From Candidatus Atribacteria bacterium (GTDB taxonomy: Bacteria; Atribacterota; Atribacteria; Atribacterales; Atribacteraceae): 7,503 bases of DNA. The notes under the pieces were generated by a model. The model was not told where the DNA came from, did not search any database, and saw only the letters and a program-made list of their open reading frames with translations. Within the stretch, counting starts at the first letter, position 1. Each line of letters begins with the position of its first letter. The position numbers were made by a program, and so were the translations under genes. Where the stretch lies: the NCBI GenBank assembly GCA_003561145.1, contig PWXL01000054.1, positions 1 through 7,503 on the forward strand. The letters run 5' to 3'. This document shows, one piece after another, positions 6,154 to 7,503 of the stretch.

Positions 6154-7307
6154 CGCGAAGAACTCCTCTGTTGTATATGTTTTTCCGCAGACTGCATCCC
6201 CCAGCGGTACACTTCCAGAACGTCACCGGTATTCCCGGGCGGATGGACATCCTGGTCCATGCAGTCCTGTAACACATGAAGCATGTCCCCGAACAAGAGT
6301 TGATGCTGCATGAACGCCTGGTAACAGGTTTCACAGGCACCACAAAAAAAGGCGGGATATCCTCCCCCCCTTTTACCGGCTAAAAGGGCGAGATGGAAGC
6401 CCTTGAATTTTTCCGGCACAGGGAAATCGAAGTGAAGGGTCTTCAATTCTTCCAACCGAAACCCTTGAAAGGGGTTCCCTCTATCACGCTCGGGAAAGAC
6501 AGCATTGAGAATCACTGATTTCATATCCGGACGAGATAAAAGGGCTGCGACAAAACCGTCTCTCAGCTCTACCAGTGCGTGAATGATGCTCTCCCGCTGC
6601 ACTATGACCTCAAGCTGGTTCCAACCAAGACCGAAAAAATAATGGGCCTCCAGAACCTCCAGGCCCTTGTTGATGAGGTGTGCTGAATCAACCGTTATCT
6701 TGGCTCCCATTTTCCAGTTAGGGTGTGCCAGGGCCATCTCGGGAGTGATTTCGTTCAGATCGCCCAGCCACTCGTAAAACGGACCGCCTGAAGCGGTTAA
6801 AAAATACCGTTTTATCTCGTTTTCCTGGATCCACCGCCTCATCTGCCACAGGGCATTGTGCTCACTATCCAGGGGCACAAGGTTCGGTCTGTCCCGCAAG
6901 GGTATATCTTTATTGAATATTTCACCTGCTGCGACCAGGATTTCCTTGCTGGCAACCCATATTTTTTTCTTCGTGGAAAGAAGTTTTTTAAATGTTTCCA
7001 GGAAACACACGCCGGAGGCAGCGAAAAACACCCCTTCAACTTCACTACCCAGCAAATAATCATCCAGTTCCACGATTTCCCTGCAATACCTGGTGTGCGG
7101 GTATGAAGGCTTTCTTCCCGTAGCTGTTCCAGGAAAACCATGCACTGAAAAAACCACTTGTGGGGCGAAACGGGCAGCCTGGTATTTCAGTTTTTCGTGA
7201 TTGCGGTAACCGGTCAGGGCCACAACATCGAAATCTGAGAAACGGGACAGAGTTGCCAGTATTTCTTCACCTAAAAAACCGGTTGAACCCAATACCGCGA
7301 CCTTCAT
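6147..7307 (-). CDS. dxr: 1-deoxy-D-xylulose 5-phosphate reductoisomerase, divergent
   Basis: Dxr (IspC) makes the first committed step of the MEP pathway: NADPH-dependent rearrangement of DXP to MEP. The 386-residue protein has the NADPH-binding GSTGFLG (7-13), VASKEILV (118-125, usually ANKESLV), metal and substrate residues D147, E149 and H150 in DSEH, TASGGPF (171-177), HPNWKMG (195-201) and NKGLE with E217. The catalytic metal set D147, E149, E217 is intact, so activity is likely. Unusual points: the conserved HPQS before IIH reads QRES (237-240), the NAANE segment reads CGACE, giving C322, C325 and C328 close together, and the tail ends in a polar Ser-rich stretch. The ATG follows the cdsA stop by one base, with GGGGAGGG at 7312-7319 as ribosome site. 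Confidence 0.93.
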   Translation of the reverse strand: MKVAVLGSTGFLGEEILATLSRFSDFDVVALTGYRNHEKLKYQAARFAPQVVFSVHGFPGTATGRKPSYPHTRYCREIVELDDYLLGSEVEGVFFAASGVCFLETFKKLLSTKKKIWVASKEILVAAGEIFNKDIPLRDRPNLVPLDSEHNALWQMRRWIQENEIKRYFLTASGGPFYEWLGDLNEITPEMALAHPNWKMGAKITVDSAHLINKGLEVLEAHYFFGLGWNQLEVIVQRESIIHALVELRDGFVAALLSRPDMKSVILNAVFPERDRGNPFQGFRLEELKTLHFDFPVPEKFKGFHLALLAGKRGGGYPAFFCGACETCYQAFMQHQLLFGDMLHVLQDCMDQDVHPPGNTGDVLEVYRWGMQSAEKHIQQRSSSRC

Positions 7308-7308
7308 C

Positions 7309-7503
7309 CTACCCTCCCCACCAGAAGCTTATTAAGTACACAACAGGTCCCGATAAAAAAAATGAATCAAAGCGGTCCAATCCCCCGCCGTGTCCGGGTA
7401 AGAGGTTTCCGGAATCTTTTACCTGCATTTGCCTTTTCAGGGCAGATTCGAATACATCACCGAAAAAAGCAGCCAGGGCAACGAAAAGCGAACCAGTGAG
7501 GGC
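7309..7503 (-). CDS. cdsA: Phosphatidate cytidylyltransferase CdsA, C-terminal part (cut by window edge)
   Basis: CdsA makes CDP-diacylglycerol from phosphatidic acid and CTP in the inner membrane, the precursor of the anionic phospholipids. The reverse complement of 7503-7309 is one open frame of 64 codons ending in TAG; the start lies beyond the window. It contains the family signature nearly whole: GDVFESALKRQMQVKDSG followed by LLPGHGGGLDRFDS, including the conserved Lys-Arg, Lys-Asp and Asp-Arg-x-Asp positions, then a final hydrophobic segment (FFLSGPVVYLISFWWGG). The one small departure is Gly in place of the usual hydrophobic residue after HGG. It is the most upstream gene visible in the operon, in the position where cdsA is usually found before dxr in Firmicutes. 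Confidence 0.93.
   Translation of the reverse strand, partial: ALTGSLFVALAAFFGDVFESALKRQMQVKDSGNLLPGHGGGLDRFDSFFLSGPVVYLISFWWGG

Overview
This window is a compact bacterial housekeeping block with little non-coding DNA. Nearly everything lies on the minus strand as one apparent operon, read from high to low coordinates: cdsA (3' end only, cut by the window edge), dxr/ispC, rseP, ispG, proS, a family 2 glycosyltransferase and hflX. The order cdsA-dxr-rseP-ispG-proS is the one classically seen in Firmicutes (Bacillota), so a clostridia-like or related deep Gram-positive lineage is the best guess. A DUF1844 gene and the divergence of several proteins make a precise placement unsafe.

Positions 1-711 (plus strand) hold the C-terminal part of miaA, whose stop codon is directly followed by the start of a small DUF1844 protein. 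These two genes converge on hflX across a 95-base AT-rich spacer (712-806). The spacer contains weak inverted repeats but no convincing intrinsic terminator.

The minus-strand genes are tightly packed. There is one base between cdsA and dxr, a 7-base overlap of dxr with rseP, a 4-base ATGA overlap of rseP with ispG, and short gaps after that. No promoter-like stretch or riboswitch is evident between them. The operon couples CDP-diacylglycerol synthesis (CdsA), two steps of the MEP isoprenoid pathway (Dxr and IspG), an intramembrane site-2 protease (RseP), prolyl-tRNA charging (ProS), a glycosyltransferase of unknown acceptor and a ribosome-associated GTPase (HflX).

I see no mobile element, CRISPR array, RNA gene or evident new defence or biosynthetic system. 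The points worth attention are family-level oddities. ProRS has lost its whole INS editing domain and keeps a four-cysteine linker at the excision point. Dxr has replaced a conserved His-Pro-Gln-Ser motif and carries a C-x2-C-x2-C cluster where NAANE is expected. HflX departs from consensus at several otherwise near-invariant motifs. All motif comparisons are from memory of the families; no search was run.
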